A stretch of DNA of 64,000 bases from Megaustenia siamemsis (GCA_032433765.1 JAVIAB010000051.1:148021275-148085274), one strand, 5' to 3'. Numbered from the stretch's first letter, positions 32,030-44,494 are shown. Notes: a model not told the origin generated them from the letters alone. Program-made: numbers and translations.

Positions 32030-32960
32030 TTGTGAATGGATAAAGGAAGGCATGGTTCCTGGACAACGAATCATGAGCAGACCAAGAAGAAGGTGGTTTC
32101 AAGACATCAATGAGACCTTGAACATGACAAAAGAAGGAGTGGGAGATATGGCCAGAGACAGATTCTTTCAGACCGGTGGTGGTTAATGCAACGTTCTGTG
32201 GGAGACCTGGCTAGAGACAAGATTCTTTCAGACCGGTGGTGGTGAATGCAACATTCTGTGGGAGATCTGGCTAGAGACAGATTCTTTCAGACCGGTGGTG
32301 GTGAATGCAACGTTCTGTGGGAGATCTGGCTAGAGAAAAGATTCTTTCAGACCGGTGGTGGTGAATGCAACGTTCTGTGGGAGATCTGGCTAGAGACAGA
32401 TTCTTTCAGACCGGTGGTGGTTAATGCAACGTTCTGTTGTAGATCTGGCTAGAGACAGATTCTTTCAGACCGGTGGTTGTGAATGCAACGTTCTGTGGGA
32501 GATCTGGCTAGAGAAAAGATTCTTTCAGACCGGTGGTGGTGAATGCAACGTTCTGTGGGAGATCTGGCTAGAGACAGATTCTTTCAGACCGGTGGTGGTT
32601 AATGCAACGTTCTGTTGTAGATCTGGCTAGAGACAGATTCTTTCAGACCGGTGGTGGTGAATGCAACGTTCTGTGGGAGATCTGGCTAGAGACAGATTCT
32701 TTCAGACCGGTGGTGGTTAATGCAACGTTCTGTTGTAGATCTGGCTAGAGACAGATTCTTTCAGACCGGTGGTGGTTAATGCAACGTTCTGTTGTAGATC
32801 TGGCTAGAGACAGATTCTTTCAGACCGGTGGTGGTTAATGCGACGTTCTGTTGTAGATCTGGCTAGAGACAGATTCTTTCAGACCGGTGGTGGTGAATGC
32901 AACGTTCTGCAAAGGACATGTTTTATGATGTAAATAAAGATGATGATGATGATGAATTGT
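32030..32960 (+). mobile_element. LINE C-terminus containing an internal 59-bp array
   Basis: 32037-32160 encodes EGMVPGQRIMSRPRRRWFQD, then TLNMTKEGVGDMARDR, the 'G-x-R-x-RPxRRW-x-x-D' C-terminal region of a LINE polyprotein. After the array, 32885-32927 encodes in the matching frame SFRPVVVNATFCKGHVL and a stop, then aataaagatgatgatgatga, a typical (GAT)n LINE tail. The two parts are one gene end, separated by about 13 copies of a 59-bp segment that itself spans the junction. Confidence 0.8.
32150..32910 (+). repeat. 59-bp minisatellite, about 13 copies, LINE-derived
   Basis: The unit contains ctggctagagacagattctt, tcagaccggtggtggtgaat and gcaacgttctgtgggagat. Two alternating variants (gtgggagat and gttgtagat) are present, and some units carry aaag for cag. 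Because 59 is not divisible by three the LINE frame is destroyed. Confidence 0.93.
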
Positions 32961-33084
32961 GACTTACAGATGCCGAGAAGCAAAAAAAAAAAAAAAGGTG
33001 AGAAGAGGCAGAGTAGATTAGTTGGTAGAAATAAAAGCTGAATGAAAACGGTTTCACATAGCATGCAATTGAGAGGTGTAGGTA

Positions 33085-33418
33085 AAGGTCAAGGTTAAGT
33101 ACGAGACTTGAATCAGCGTCTTAGCACGCCAGTTTTCACCCACATGTGCTCGACTGCCTATCTAGAAGTGTTCGGAGACTTCTGGTTAGTGTCGCTTCCA
33201 GCATAGAAACTCACGATGCGAGGCGGCATTCTTCACCTTCCAAGAGGTACTGGTTTCCTGGTACTCATTTCTGCCAGCGGCTGGGTCGACCGCTGGGGTA
33301 TTTTTTTCCAACCATGATACAATTTACCCTGCTTCCTGCGGGAATCGAACACAGGTTGTCTGGACGTCGGTAGCTCAGTCAGGTCTTTTTCCCAACTGGG
33401 CTACCGATACCCTGGCTT
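33085..33418 (-). mobile_element. SINE-C, near full length
   Basis: The minus-strand head contains ggtagcccagttgggaaa (A-box region) and gtgttcgattcccgc (B-box). Body and tail match the 4.3-kb copy (ctggatagg-type segment; tcgtacttaaccttgacctt). Confidence 0.85.
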
Positions 33419-33419
33419 T

Positions 33420-34400
33420 TTTTCGGCCCCCGATTGAAAGGAGTGCTCAAGACAACATCATTGAAGATATGTAGATATAACCGTATATGTCAGATGACAT
33501 CAAAAGGACAGAGTAAGTGGTGATTTATCAGAGTCACTGAAGCAAGTGGGAATGATAAATAAGCAGCCTATTTACTGTGAACTGAAGCCTAATGTTTTTG
33601 TTGTAAATTAAATATATATGAATAAATAACTGACCAAATGGTTTGGCTAAGTGATAACACAGAAAGAATAAAATATCAGTAACCAGTCATTAGCAAACTG
33701 TGTGATAATACTAGATCAAAGGCCGGCCACGAAACGATGAATGAATGGAATATTAGAAACTTTCGGAAATAAAACAACAGGAGAGGCTAGAAGGGCAACA
33801 GACGACAAATTATATGTCCCGTTCACGTTGAAAGGCAAATTATGAAGAAAAGAGGATGAAAGGAATTTTTTTTTTATAAAGTAAAAAAAAAAAAAGAAGA
33901 AAGAAAGAATGGAAAGAAGGAATTTTATTAAAATAGAATGGTGCAGAATTTCTCAACTTTTTGGTTGAATACTATAAGTTAAGGTTCCCTCCACACCTTG
34001 TTGATGGGGGAACCCTCAGAGATGTATTTTTAAAAAGTTCGCTACTTTTGGGAATCGAAGCCGGACACGGCTGTCATCTTTACTCTCATAGTAGTGTTTT
34101 AGTGACAACCATACAAATGGTTGGTGCATGCCATTGTATGAATGAAGATGTCCTGATGAAAGTCCACTCAACTCATTCTTGAAGCTGATATATTTTATAG
34201 GAGTGGATCCTTGTTGTGACACTGAACAAAAATATGAATGTTATAGAAGAGTTTAATTTTATGCTTTTGATAATTTAGTCCAAGAACTTTTATGAGAATA
34301 AATATTTTAAAACTTGACACAAATGTGACCCTTTCTCATGTGAAATAGCCATATTTTAACTACACATGTAAAAAGTTACGTTATAGCGTCTCTTGTGATC
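33420..34400. other. Unassigned stretch
   Basis: AT-rich. Near 33800-33850, cccgttcacgttgaaaggca and, at about 40290, cccctcgacgctgaacggca may belong to a common old dispersed repeat. No genes. Confidence 0.4.
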
Positions 34401-34419
34401 ATTTTTAATGTTGTTCAAT

Positions 34420-34925
34420 GTGTTTGTTATAGCAAAATTAGACATCATAGTGAAAGAAAGAAAAAATAAAAGACTCAGCCTTAAAAGCAAAAAGACAGAA
34501 GTAATCGTAACAACAAAGAAGAAAACACACACCTCAGTGCACAATAAAGATAAATGGAATAATATTAAACAGGTAAATGAATTTAAATATTTGGGAACTT
34601 TGTTAACCTCAGGCGGAAGATGTACAATAGAGGGGAGATGCAGAATGGCTCAGGCAAAAGCAGCTTTCCCAAAAATGAGAAGATACTATGCAATCCATTT
34701 TTGACAATAGAAACAAGAAAAAGAGTTCTTAATTGTTATGTAGAGCCAGCTTAACATATGGGTGTGAATCATGGACAGTAGGACATCCGACAAGAAAATC
34801 ACTGGACATTAATAATATAAGGCGTGCAGTACTTTCACAAATGAAACGAAATATTTCAATTTTGATCATTAATAATATAAGGCGTGCAGTACTTTCACAA
34901 ATGTAACGAAATATTTCAATTGAAA
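34420..34925 (+). mobile_element. LINE fragment (family L1) with a 60-bp duplication
   Basis: The plus strand encodes RLSLKSKKTEVIVTTKKKTH, then EFKYLGTLLTSGGRC and CRMAQAKAAFPKMRR, matching the post-palm region of the 45-kb LINE (LSLKSKKAEVMVTTKKKT; LKYLGTLLTSDGRC). It is frameshifted near 34690. At 34808-34925 a 60-bp segment (aataatataaggcgtgcagt) is present twice. Confidence 0.85.
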
Positions 34926-34929
34926 CATG

Positions 34930-35480
34930 TTTCATTCTCACGACTGCTATTTGTTTTAACAATTATTTAGATTGTAAAATGTTGACTTCTCTTCTATGTT
35001 CACAAATGTTATATTAATCGTGACAGGTGCATATTATTGTTTAGACTAAGACCCCTGAACGCGTCAGTGCTTATATGTGAAACATATCTCGAACATATTC
35101 CAGATATGGAGGTTCACGACAAGAATTGATTGACTGGCTGGCTGATCTAGCATGTCGCAAGGAGCGACTAATGAGGAACGTGAGAGAATGGACATTCTCC
35201 GCGGGTTAAACAAACCGACCACAAAATCGAATGCGCTGGGGCAAAAGTTTCAGGGATCGCAAACAATTACAGCAAATCGCATAAACAGTTTGTTTAGAGT
35301 AAATTAGCAGGAACGTTTGTGCATGAAATAACAGTGTTACGCGTATTTATTTATTTTTTCCAGAAATATACAGAACGTGCCAAATAAAATAATAGCAGCA
35401 TTTCAGCGGTATGAAAACATATATAGCCGCAAATCAACGGTATGGAAACATACAACTTCGGCAGCCAATCACAGAGCACG
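34930..35480. other. Unassigned stretch
   Basis: No recognised feature. Confidence 0.4.
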
Positions 35481-35484
35481 AAAC

Positions 35485-36175
35485 AAAACAAGTAAATTAG
35501 ATAACTATATGACCCATTATACAGCAGAAAACGTAATAACGTTTTAAACAAACGTATGGGGCCTCGGTAGCCTATTTGGGAAACCCGACTGGGCTATCGA
35601 AGTTTGGACACCACTTGTTTGATTCCCGCTGGAAGCAGTGTGAGTTATATCGTGGTTGGAAAAAAAATACCACCGCGGTCGACCCAGCCGCTGGCAGAAA
35701 TGAGTACCAGGGTATTACTCTGGGAAGGTGAGGAATGTCGCCTCGTATCGTGAGTTTTGATGCTTGAAGCGACACTATCCAGAAGTCTCCGAACACTTCT
35801 GGATAGGCGGCCGAGCACATATGGGTGAAAACTCGCGTGCTAAGACGCCGGTTCATGTTTCGTATCTTACCTTTATGTAACAAGTAAATTCAGTAACTAG
35901 AGGACTCATCATACAGCAGGACAAAATGTACCAAGTAAATTCAGTAACTAGAGGATTCATCATACAGCAGGACAAAATGTACCAAGTAAATTCAGTAACT
36001 AGAGGATTCATTATACAGCAGGAAACAGAACAAGTAAATTCAGTAACTAGACGGCTCATCATACAGCAGGACAAAATGTACCAAGTAAATTCAGTAACTA
36101 GAGGATTCATTATACAGCAGGAAACAGAACAAGTAAATTCAGTAACTAGACGACTCATCATACAGTGTGAAACAT
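35485..36175. repeat. 51/48-bp minisatellite, interrupted by a SINE-C
   Basis: Main block 35880-36172: about six units containing caagtaaattcagtaactag then catacagcagg, of 51 or 48 bp (aggacaaaatgtac or ggaaacagaa endings). A diverged lone unit (acaagtaaattagataacta) lies at about 35485-35535, on the other side of the SINE at 35558-35877. Both lengths are divisible by three, so frames on both strands stay open. Confidence 0.85.
35558..35877 (+). mobile_element. SINE-C, near full length
   Basis: Head cctcggtagcctatttggga and tgtttgattcccgc; body ccagggtattactctgggaa; tail gtatcttacctttatg. It lies at the edge of the 51/48-bp array. I could not define a convincing target duplication. Confidence 0.85.
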
Positions 36176-36227
36176 AGCAAATGAAGTAGATAGAAAACAC
36201 TTATTAAACACTCACACATGCTTCTGT

Positions 36228-36465
36228 TTTTTGCGTTTATTCTCCTAATATCGCTCCTTGCCGTCCCCATCTTCTTGATCTCATCTTTCGCCTGTCTTCC
36301 TCAAGCATACTTTGACCTTCCTCTCTGTCCCCTTCCCCGGGGATTCCAAAACAAGTTTGGTCTGAAATACTTCTAGTTGGCCTCTTCAGTGTGTCCAAAC
36401 CAGCGCCATCGTCTTTGTCAACTGGTATTTGGCTGATACTTTTCCATAGTTCTAAGCTAGTAATT
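36228..36465 (-). mobile_element. LINE C-terminal fragment
   Basis: The minus strand encodes QRRWRWFGHT, then PNLFWNPRGRGQRGRSKYA and GRQAKDEIKKMG. This is the 'RRWxWxGHxxR......W.P.G.R.RGRP...W' block near the end of many LINE polyproteins. It contains in-frame stops (after EEAN and after SKYA). Confidence 0.65.
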
Positions 36466-36469
36466 TAGT

Positions 36470-37320
36470 CCTTCAATTGTCATCCTTTTATTCAGTACAA
36501 GCATCCATTTTGAAAGTCTGTATCTTCGTGGTTATCGTTATTCTTATTCTCCATATTCCGCAGCACATTTTTGCAGGTTGTGTTATATATCTCATTGACA
36601 GAGAGCCCTTATTTTATCCTGGATGGCAGAATATTTTTTGTACCTTTCTTTGGCGACCATGTTTGTGACGTTCTTGAGGCTTATCATTTTCAGTATGGAG
36701 CAGCCAGTCCCATGCCCAACAGAAGACATCATACAACAGTAGACAACATAAACACATAAGTTGTCTTTTAATTTTTAGCTGGGAATGGCGCCATTACAGT
36801 TGTGCCATTATCATATCCGGTCCATCGCTAGTTACAGTAACCGTCGAAGTGTCCGTCTACTGATTTTTCCTGCCCTGCATTTATTGAGTGCGTTGTGTTC
36901 TCTTCCACCGAGGATACTTTTCCTGCTTTCATCATTCCCAGTGAATAAGGTAACTTGCAAATACAAGCTCGTACATAATAGAACACACGGCAAGCACTAG
37001 TAATGATTATTTTTGTCACAGTTCCTTACTTCAATCTTAACAATAGTATTGTAGATCTATCACGACAAGGAGGACACAAAGATTGCTTTTAAAAATACGC
37101 TCAATGCCATGTTAAATATTCATGTAGAAGTACGGGGCAATGTGGAACAATAAAGAACAAACTGATGCACATTTCTCCACGTACCGGCTACATTTTGTGA
37201 GATGAAAACAAAGAGTAGCTGTCAAAGAACAAGACAAAGTTAGAAAGATTCGCGAAATGAAACCTGCAAATGTAACATGGGCACATGGTCCTAGGTAGTT
37301 CCTGGTCCGTATCGGCTTAG
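36470..37320. other. Unassigned stretch
   Basis: Short open frames on both strands; none recognised. Confidence 0.4.
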
Positions 37321-37325
37321 CGTCT

Positions 37326-38790
37326 CACACAGGCTAATCTAGCAACTGGGTGAAAATAGCACAGGCTAATCTAGCAACTGGGTGAAAATACTACCACAGG
37401 ATAATCTAGCAACTGGATGAAAATACTACCACAGGATAATCTAGTAACTGGGTGAAAATATCACAGGCTAATCTAGCAACTGGGTGAAAATAGCACAGGC
37501 TAATCTAGCAACTGGGTGAAAATAGCACAGGCTAATCTAGCAACTGGATGAAAATACGACCACAGGATAATCTAGCAACTGGATGAAAATAGCACAGGCT
37601 AATCTAGCAACTGGGTGAAAATAGCACAGGCTAATCTAGCAACTGGGTGAAAATAGCACAGGCTAATCTAGCAACTGGGTGAAAATAGCACAGGCTAATC
37701 TAGCAACTGGGTGAAAATACTACCACAGGATAATCTAGCAACTGGATGAAAATACTACCACAGGATAATCTAGCAACTGGATGAAAATACTACCACAGGA
37801 TAATCTAGCAACTGGATGAAAATACTACCACAGGATAATCTAGCAACTGGATGAAAATACTACCACATGATAATCTAGCAACTGGATGAAAATACTACCA
37901 CAGGATAATCTAGCAACTGGATGAAAATACTACCACAGGATAATCTAGCAACTGGATGAAAATATCACAGACTAATATAGCAACTGGATGAAAATATCAC
38001 AGGCTAATCTAGCAACTGGATAAAAATATCACAGACTAATATAGCAACTGGATGAAAATAGCACAGGCTAATATAGCAACTGAATTAAAATACCACAGGC
38101 TAATATAGCAACTGGATGAAATAACACAAGCTAATATAGCAACTGAATTAAAATACCACAGGCAATATAGCAACTGGATGAAAATATCACAGGCTAATCT
38201 AACAACGGGATGAAAATATCACAGACTAATATAACAACTGGATTAAAATAGCACAGGCTAATATAGCAACTGAATTAAAATACCACAAGCTAATATAGCA
38301 ACTGGATGAAAGTAACACAAGCTAATATAGCAACTGAATTAAAATACCATAGGCTAATACAGCAACTGGATGAAAATATCACAGACTAATCTAACAACTG
38401 GATGAAAATATCACAGACTAATATAGCAACTGAATTAAAATACCACAGGCTAATATAGCAACTGGATGAAAATATCACAGACTAATCTAACAACTGGATG
38501 AAAATATCACAGACTAATATAGCAACTGGATGAAAATAGCACAGACTAATATAGCAACTGGACGAAAATACCACGGACTAATATAGCAACTGGATGAAAA
38601 TACCACAGACTAATATAGCAACTGGATGAAAAATCACAGACTAAGCTAGCAACTGAATGAAATACCACAGACTAATATAGCAACTGGATGAAAATATCAC
38701 AGACTAATATAGCAACTGGATGAAAATATCACAGACTAATCTAGCAACTGAATGAAATACCACAGGCTAATCGAGCAATTGGATGAAAAT
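37326..38790. repeat. 32/35-bp minisatellite, about 45 copies
   Basis: The unit contains cacaggctaatctagcaact then gggtgaaaatag (32 bp), with a 35-bp version having ctaccacagga. From about 37960 units are more diverged (cagactaatatagcaactg, gaattaaaatacc). Confidence 0.95.
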
Positions 38791-38984
38791 AGCAGTCTTC
38801 ATGACCAGTAAAGGGCAAACTACTGTTTTCGTACCAGAAATGTCACAGAGCATGCACGTAAACTGTGTTTTTGATTTGCCAATTGTATTTCGATCTATAC
38901 ACATGAAACTGATGTCTCGAGATATAAAAAAGATAATGTCATCGAAATGAGATGTGTCGAACATTTCCTATAATCGAAATCAGA

Positions 38985-40028
38985 TGTTTAGAACGCTTGA
39001 TATCATCGAAACAAGATGAGCTGAACGTCTGATATCATCGAAATGAGATGGGTCGAACGTTTGATATCATCAAAATAAGATGTGTCGAATATATGATATC
39101 ATCAAAATAAGATGTGTCGAATATTTGATATCATCAAAATAAGATGTGTCGAATATTTGATATCTTCAAAATAAGATGTGTCGAATATTTGATATCATCA
39201 AAATAAGATGTGTCGAATATTTGATATCATCAAAGTAAGAGGTGTCGAATATTTGATATCATCAAAATAAGATGTGTCGAATATTTGATATCATCAAAAT
39301 GAGATGTGGATGTGTGGAACGTTTGATATCTTCAAAATGAGATGTGTGGAACGTTTGATATCATCAAAATGAGATGTGGATGTGTGGAACGTTTGATATC
39401 TTCAAATGAGATGTGGATGTGTGGAACGTTTGATATCATCAAAATGAGATGTGGATGTGTGGAACGTTTGATATCATCAAATGAGATGTGGATGTGTGGA
39501 ACGTTTGATATCATCAAAATAAGATGTGTCGAATATTTGATATCATCAAAATGAGATGTGGATGTGTGGAACGTTTGATATCTTCAAAATGAGATGTGTG
39601 GAACGTTTGATATCTTCAAAATGAGATGTGTGGAACGTTTGATATCTTCAAAATGAGATGTGTGGAACGTTTGATATCTTCAAAATGAGATGTGTGGAAC
39701 GTTTGATATCTTCAAAATGAGATGTGTGGAACGTTTGATATCTTCAAAATGAGATGTGTGGAACGTTTGATATCTTCAAAATGAGATGTGTGGAACGTTT
39801 GATATCTTCAAAATGAGATGTGTGGAACGTTTGATATCTTCAAAATGAGATGTGTGGAACGTTTGATATCTTCAAAATGAGATGTGTGGAACGTTTGATA
39901 TCTTCAAAATGAGATGTGTGGAACGTTTGATATCTTCAAAATGAGATGTGTGGAACGTTTGATATCTTCAAAATGAGATGTGTGGAACGTTTGATATCTT
40001 CAAAATGAGATGTGTGGAACGTTTGATA
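38985..40028. repeat. 32-bp minisatellite, about 32 copies
   Basis: The unit contains gatatcttcaaaatgagatg then tgtggaacgttt. The left half is mixed (aaaataagatgtgtcgaata), the right half from about 39560 is nearly invariant. A few units have an extra tgtgga duplication (agatgtggatgtgtgg). Confidence 0.96.
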
Positions 40029-40029
40029 G

Positions 40030-40400
40030 GAGCGCGCTTGAGAGACTGATGATTACAAGTGAAGAACTCAGAAGACAAGAGCCACTCCTGTAGAAGGAAA
40101 CAAAAAATAAAGAAACAACACATTAAGTAAATTAGCTATGTAAAAAGGTAAGATTCAAATAACCACAGTCTACATAACTATAATCGAAGTCTCCGTAAAC
40201 ATCAGACCGAGAGAATGTCCACAAAAACAATGGAAAGACAAGAAAAACCGAGAAGTTGACAGCGGATAAGATCAACACGGAGAAGACCACAAACTGTCAT
40301 TCCCCTCGACGCTGAACGGCAATTGAGGAAAAGGACAAGAAAAACAGATGCGTAGGGATCAAGTGGTCGAATGAGTTTGCTGGTTGATTTCTAATTTGGT
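40030..40400. other. Unassigned stretch
   Basis: No gene seen. It includes the possible old dispersed repeat at about 40270-40345. Confidence 0.4.
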
Positions 40401-40404
40401 GAAT

Positions 40405-43216
40405 AAGAAAGTGTCACTGGTTAGCTACTTTGGGGATGAGTCACTAGATCTTAATTGGTTAGTTACTTTGGGGATGAGTCACTAGAATTTCATTGATTAG
40501 TTACTTTGGGGATGAGTGACTAGAACTTCACTGGTTAGTTACTTTGGAATGAGTCACTAGATCTTAATTGGTTAGTTACTTTGGGGATGAGTCACTAGAA
40601 TTTCAGTGGTTAGTTACTTTGGGAATGAGTCACTAGAACTTCATTGATTAGTTACTTTGGGGATGAGTGACTAGAACTTCACTGGTTAGTTACTTTGAGG
40701 ATGAGTCACTAGAACTTCACTGGTTAGTTACTTTGGGGATGAGTCACTAGAACTTCATTGGTTAGTAACTTTGGGGATGAGTCACTAGAACTTCAATGGT
40801 TAGTTACTTTGGGGATGAGTCACTAGAACTTCACTGGTTAGTTACTTTGGGGATGAGTCACTAGAACTTCATTCGTTAGTTTCTTTGGAGATGAGTTACT
40901 AGAACTTCATTGGTTAGTTTCTTTGGGGATGAGTGACTAGAACTTCATTGATTAGTTTCTTTGGAGATGAGTGACTAGAACTTCATTGATTAGTTTCTTT
41001 GGAGATGAGTTACTAGAACTTCATTGGTTAGTTTCTTTGGAGATGAGTGACTAGAACTTCATTGATTAGTTTCTTTGGGGATGAGTGACTAGAACTTCAT
41101 TGATTAGTTTCTTTGGGGATGAGTGACTAGAACTTCATTGATTAGTTTCTTTGGGGATGAGTGACTAGAACTTCATTGATTAGTTTCTTTGGGGATGAGT
41201 GACTAGAAGTTGGTTGGTTACTTACTTTGGGGATGTGTCACTAGAACTTCATTGATTAGTTACTTTGGGGATGAGTGACTAGAACTTCATTGATTAGTTA
41301 CTTTGGGGATGAGTGACTAGAACTTCATTGATTAGTTACTTTGGGGATGAGTGACTAGAACTTCATTGATTAGTTACTTTGAGGATGTGTCACTAGAACT
41401 TCATTGATTAGTTACTTTGGGGATGAGTGACTAGAACTTCATTGATTAGTTACTTTGGGGATGTGTCACTAGAACTTCATTGATTAGTTACTTTGGGGAT
41501 GAGTGACTAGAACTTCATTGGTTAGTTACTTTGAGGATGAGTCACAAAACACTTCACTGGTTAATTACTTTGGGGATGAGTCACTAGAACTTCACTGGTT
41601 AGTTACTTTGGGGATGAATCACTAGAACTTCAATGGTTAGTTACTTTGGGGATGAGTCACTGGAACTTCACTGGTTAGTTACTTTGGGAATGAGTCACTA
41701 GAACTTCATTCGTTAGCTTCTTTGGAGATGAGTTGCTAGAATTTCATTGGTTAGTTTCTTTGGGGATGAGTCATTAGAACTTCATTGGTTAATTTCTTTG
41801 GGGGTGAGTCACGAGAACTTCATTGGTTAGTTACTTTGGGGATGAGTCACTAGAACTTCACTGGTTATTTACTTTGGGGATGAGTCACTAGAACTTCATT
41901 GGTTAGTTACTTTGGGGATGAGTCACTAGAACTTCACTGGTTAGTTACTTTAGGGATGAGTCACTAGAACTTCACTGGTTAGTTACTTTGGGAATGAGTC
42001 ACTAGAACTTCATTGGTTAGTTACTTTGGGGATGAATCACTAGAACTTCATTGGTTAGTTACTTTGGGATGAGTCACTATAACTTCATTCGTTAGCTTCT
42101 TTGGGGATGAGCCACTAGAACTTCATTGTTAGTTACTTTGGGGATGAGTCACTAGAACGTCATCGGTTAGTTACTTTGGTGATGAGTCACTAGAATTTCA
42201 TTGGTTAGTTACTTTGGGGATGAGTCACTATAACTTCATTGGTTAGTTACTTTGGGGATGAGTCACGAGAACTTCACTGGTTAGTTACTTTGGGGATGAG
42301 TCACTAGAACTTCACTGGTTAGTTACTTTGGGGATGAGTCACTAGAACTTCATTGGTTAGTTACTTTGGGGATGAGTCACTAGAAATTCACTGGTTAGTT
42401 ACTTTGGGGATGAGTCACTTGAACTTCACTGGTTAGTTACTTTAGGGATGAGTCACTAGAACTTCACTGGTTAGTTACTTTGGGAATGAGTCACTAGAAC
42501 TTCACTGGTTAGTTACTTTGGGGATGAGTCACTAGAACTTCATTGGTTAGTTACTTTGGGGATGAGTCACTAGAAGTTTATTGGTTAGTTACTTTGGGGA
42601 TGAGTCACTAGAACTTCACTGGTTAGTTACTTTGGGGATGAGTCACTAGAACTTCACTGGTTAGTTACTTTTGGATGAGTCACTAGAAGTTTATTGGTTA
42701 GTTACTTTGGGATGAGTCACTAGAACTTCACTGGTTAGTTACTTTGGGGATGAGTCACTAGGACTTCACTGGTTAGTTACTTTGGGGATGAGTCACTAGA
42801 ACTTCAATGGTTAGTTACTTTGGGGATGAGTCACTAGAACTTCGTTGGTTAGTTTACTTTGGGGATGAATTACTAGAACTTCATTGGTTAGTTACTTTGG
42901 GGATGAGTCACTAGAACTTCATTGGTTAGTTACTTTGGGGATGAGTTATTATAACTTCATTCGTTAGCTTCTTTGGGATGAGCCACTAGAACTTCATTGG
43001 TTAGTTACTTTGGGGATGAGTCACTAGAACTTCACTGGTTAGTTACTTTGGTGATGAGTCACTATAACTTCATTCGTTAGCTTCTTTGGGGATGAGCCAC
43101 TAGAACTTCATTGGTAGTTACTTTGGGGATGAGTCACTAGAACGTCATCGGTTAGTTACTTTGGTGATGAGTCACTAGAATTTCATTGGTTAGTTACTTT
43201 GGGGATGAGTCCCTGG
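40405..43216. repeat. 38-bp minisatellite, about 73 copies
   Basis: The unit contains actagaacttcattggttag then ttactttggggatgagtc. Variants (gattag, gagtgac, ttctttggagatg) occur in runs, e.g. 40880-41210. Non-coding in all frames. Confidence 0.97.
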
Positions 43217-43339
43217 TCGCAATATTGAAAACGTCACAAGCTTTGGGTGATCCATCTCAGCCCACGTGCTTAAGATATAGTTGGCGTTGGTTCGTCCCTG
43301 TTAATTGTCTTGCGTAGAGTTTCTCTTGATCTGCCTTGT

Positions 43340-43800
43340 TCTAATAGATATCATCATCATCAGGTGTCATGCCAGTTGTCGTGGAATCATCTCTCTCCAC
43401 ATCACTCGCTCCTTCATACAGAATATAATTTCAGTCAGGGATCTTTTGTTATAAAGCTGTGCAATATTTGTTTCTCTTGGTTTTCCTCAATCAATTTTCC
43501 ATTCATTCTATCTGTTGTTATAGTATTCTCAATCTCTTTTCTCATGACATGTCCATTAAATGTAGATTGTCTCTTCCTTAGGATTTTGATGATATTTCTG
43601 GTTTCTCCGACTCGTTTTAAACATTTCTATTTTGTATTTTTTTCTATCCACCGAATTCATAGCATTCTTCTGATAAACCAAAGGACAGCTGTATATAACG
43701 TTCCTTGTGTTGTCTTACTTATGGTCTATAACTTGCTTCCATAAAGTAGAACTGGTTCGATGTAGCACTTTAGGACACGTTTTGTAACATTAAAGGGCAA
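43340..43800 (-). mobile_element. LINE C-terminal fragment, old (family related to L1)
   Basis: Minus strand: codons for LWFIRRML then NSVDRKK match the WFIRRMLRIPWTAKKS block; further on, an atgacatgtcc-type GHV/CHE region and a (GAT)n-like tail (atcatcatcatc at 43352). Many frameshifts. Confidence 0.6.
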
Positions 43801-43804
43801 CTTT

Positions 43805-44118
43805 TTTTCTTCCCTTTCGCCACCTTTCGCATCTGGCGAAGTCCCTAGAGACCAAGAACCGAATGTTGCCCGTTAAACTGTTTTTCCCTGGCAGCCGTGT
43901 GCACATGAGTCCCTCGCCGCACAGCCAGATAACTCCGTCTTCGGAGGTACTCATATTTTTTTCCGTCGTTGAGTAATTGACGTTTCAAGCCGGGTCTCGC
44001 TGCTGAGACCAAGGGTGGTTGCCGCAGAGAGAAATCATAAATAAAAATCCCAAATGGTGCAGCCGGGATTTGAACCCACAACCTCTGTCTCGTGACCGGT
44101 GTCCTGCCCCGAGGCCAA
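43805..44118 (-). mobile_element. SINE-B (tRNA-derived), inside a LINE
   Basis: The minus-strand head contains tggcctcggggcagg (A-box region) and gttgtgggttcaaatcccgg (B-box). The body runs gcggcaaccacccttggtct and gtacctccgaagacgg, ending gcgaaaggtggcgaaagg. It lies between two pieces of a LINE (43.3-43.8 and 44.17-44.48 kb). Unrelated in body to SINE-A and SINE-C. Confidence 0.75.
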
Positions 44119-44164
44119 CCAATCTTCCTGACAATGATTTATTACATAAGATGTTTTTCATTCA

Positions 44165-44485
44165 ATGGATGATGTTTTTACTTGTCCTATTCTGCTTCTA
44201 ATTTCTGCAGTGCATCTGTCATCTGTTATTATTGATTTCAGGCATTTGAATCTATGCGCTTGTTTCAGGATTTTTCCATTTAACTTTACTCTTCATTTGT
44301 GTGTTTGTATTCTCGGATATTATCATAGTTTTTGTCCGTCCTTTTTATTAACTTTCTGTCACAATTTGATGTAATAGATTTTGTACATCTTGTTGGTTTT
44401 CTGCTATCACCACTATGTTATTTGTCTATGTCCACATACTGAAGGTTGTTTATGTTGCTTTCCCATACTTTAATACCAGGCTTCT
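44165..44485 (-). mobile_element. LINE reverse-transcriptase fragment, old
   Basis: On the minus strand codons resembling INNLQYVD(D), then QNLLHQI-type helix and LSINVKKTKIMI-like residues occur in shifting frames, which is the order of the palm YxDD box and the post-palm region. Probably one copy with 43340-43800, split by SINE-B. Confidence 0.45.
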
Positions 44486-44494
44486 TCATCATCA

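Noticed and set aside
44019..44201. Small plus-strand protein with RDLNPQPLSRDRCPAPRP
   Set aside because: This is the reversed tRNA-like head of SINE-B, a common false protein.
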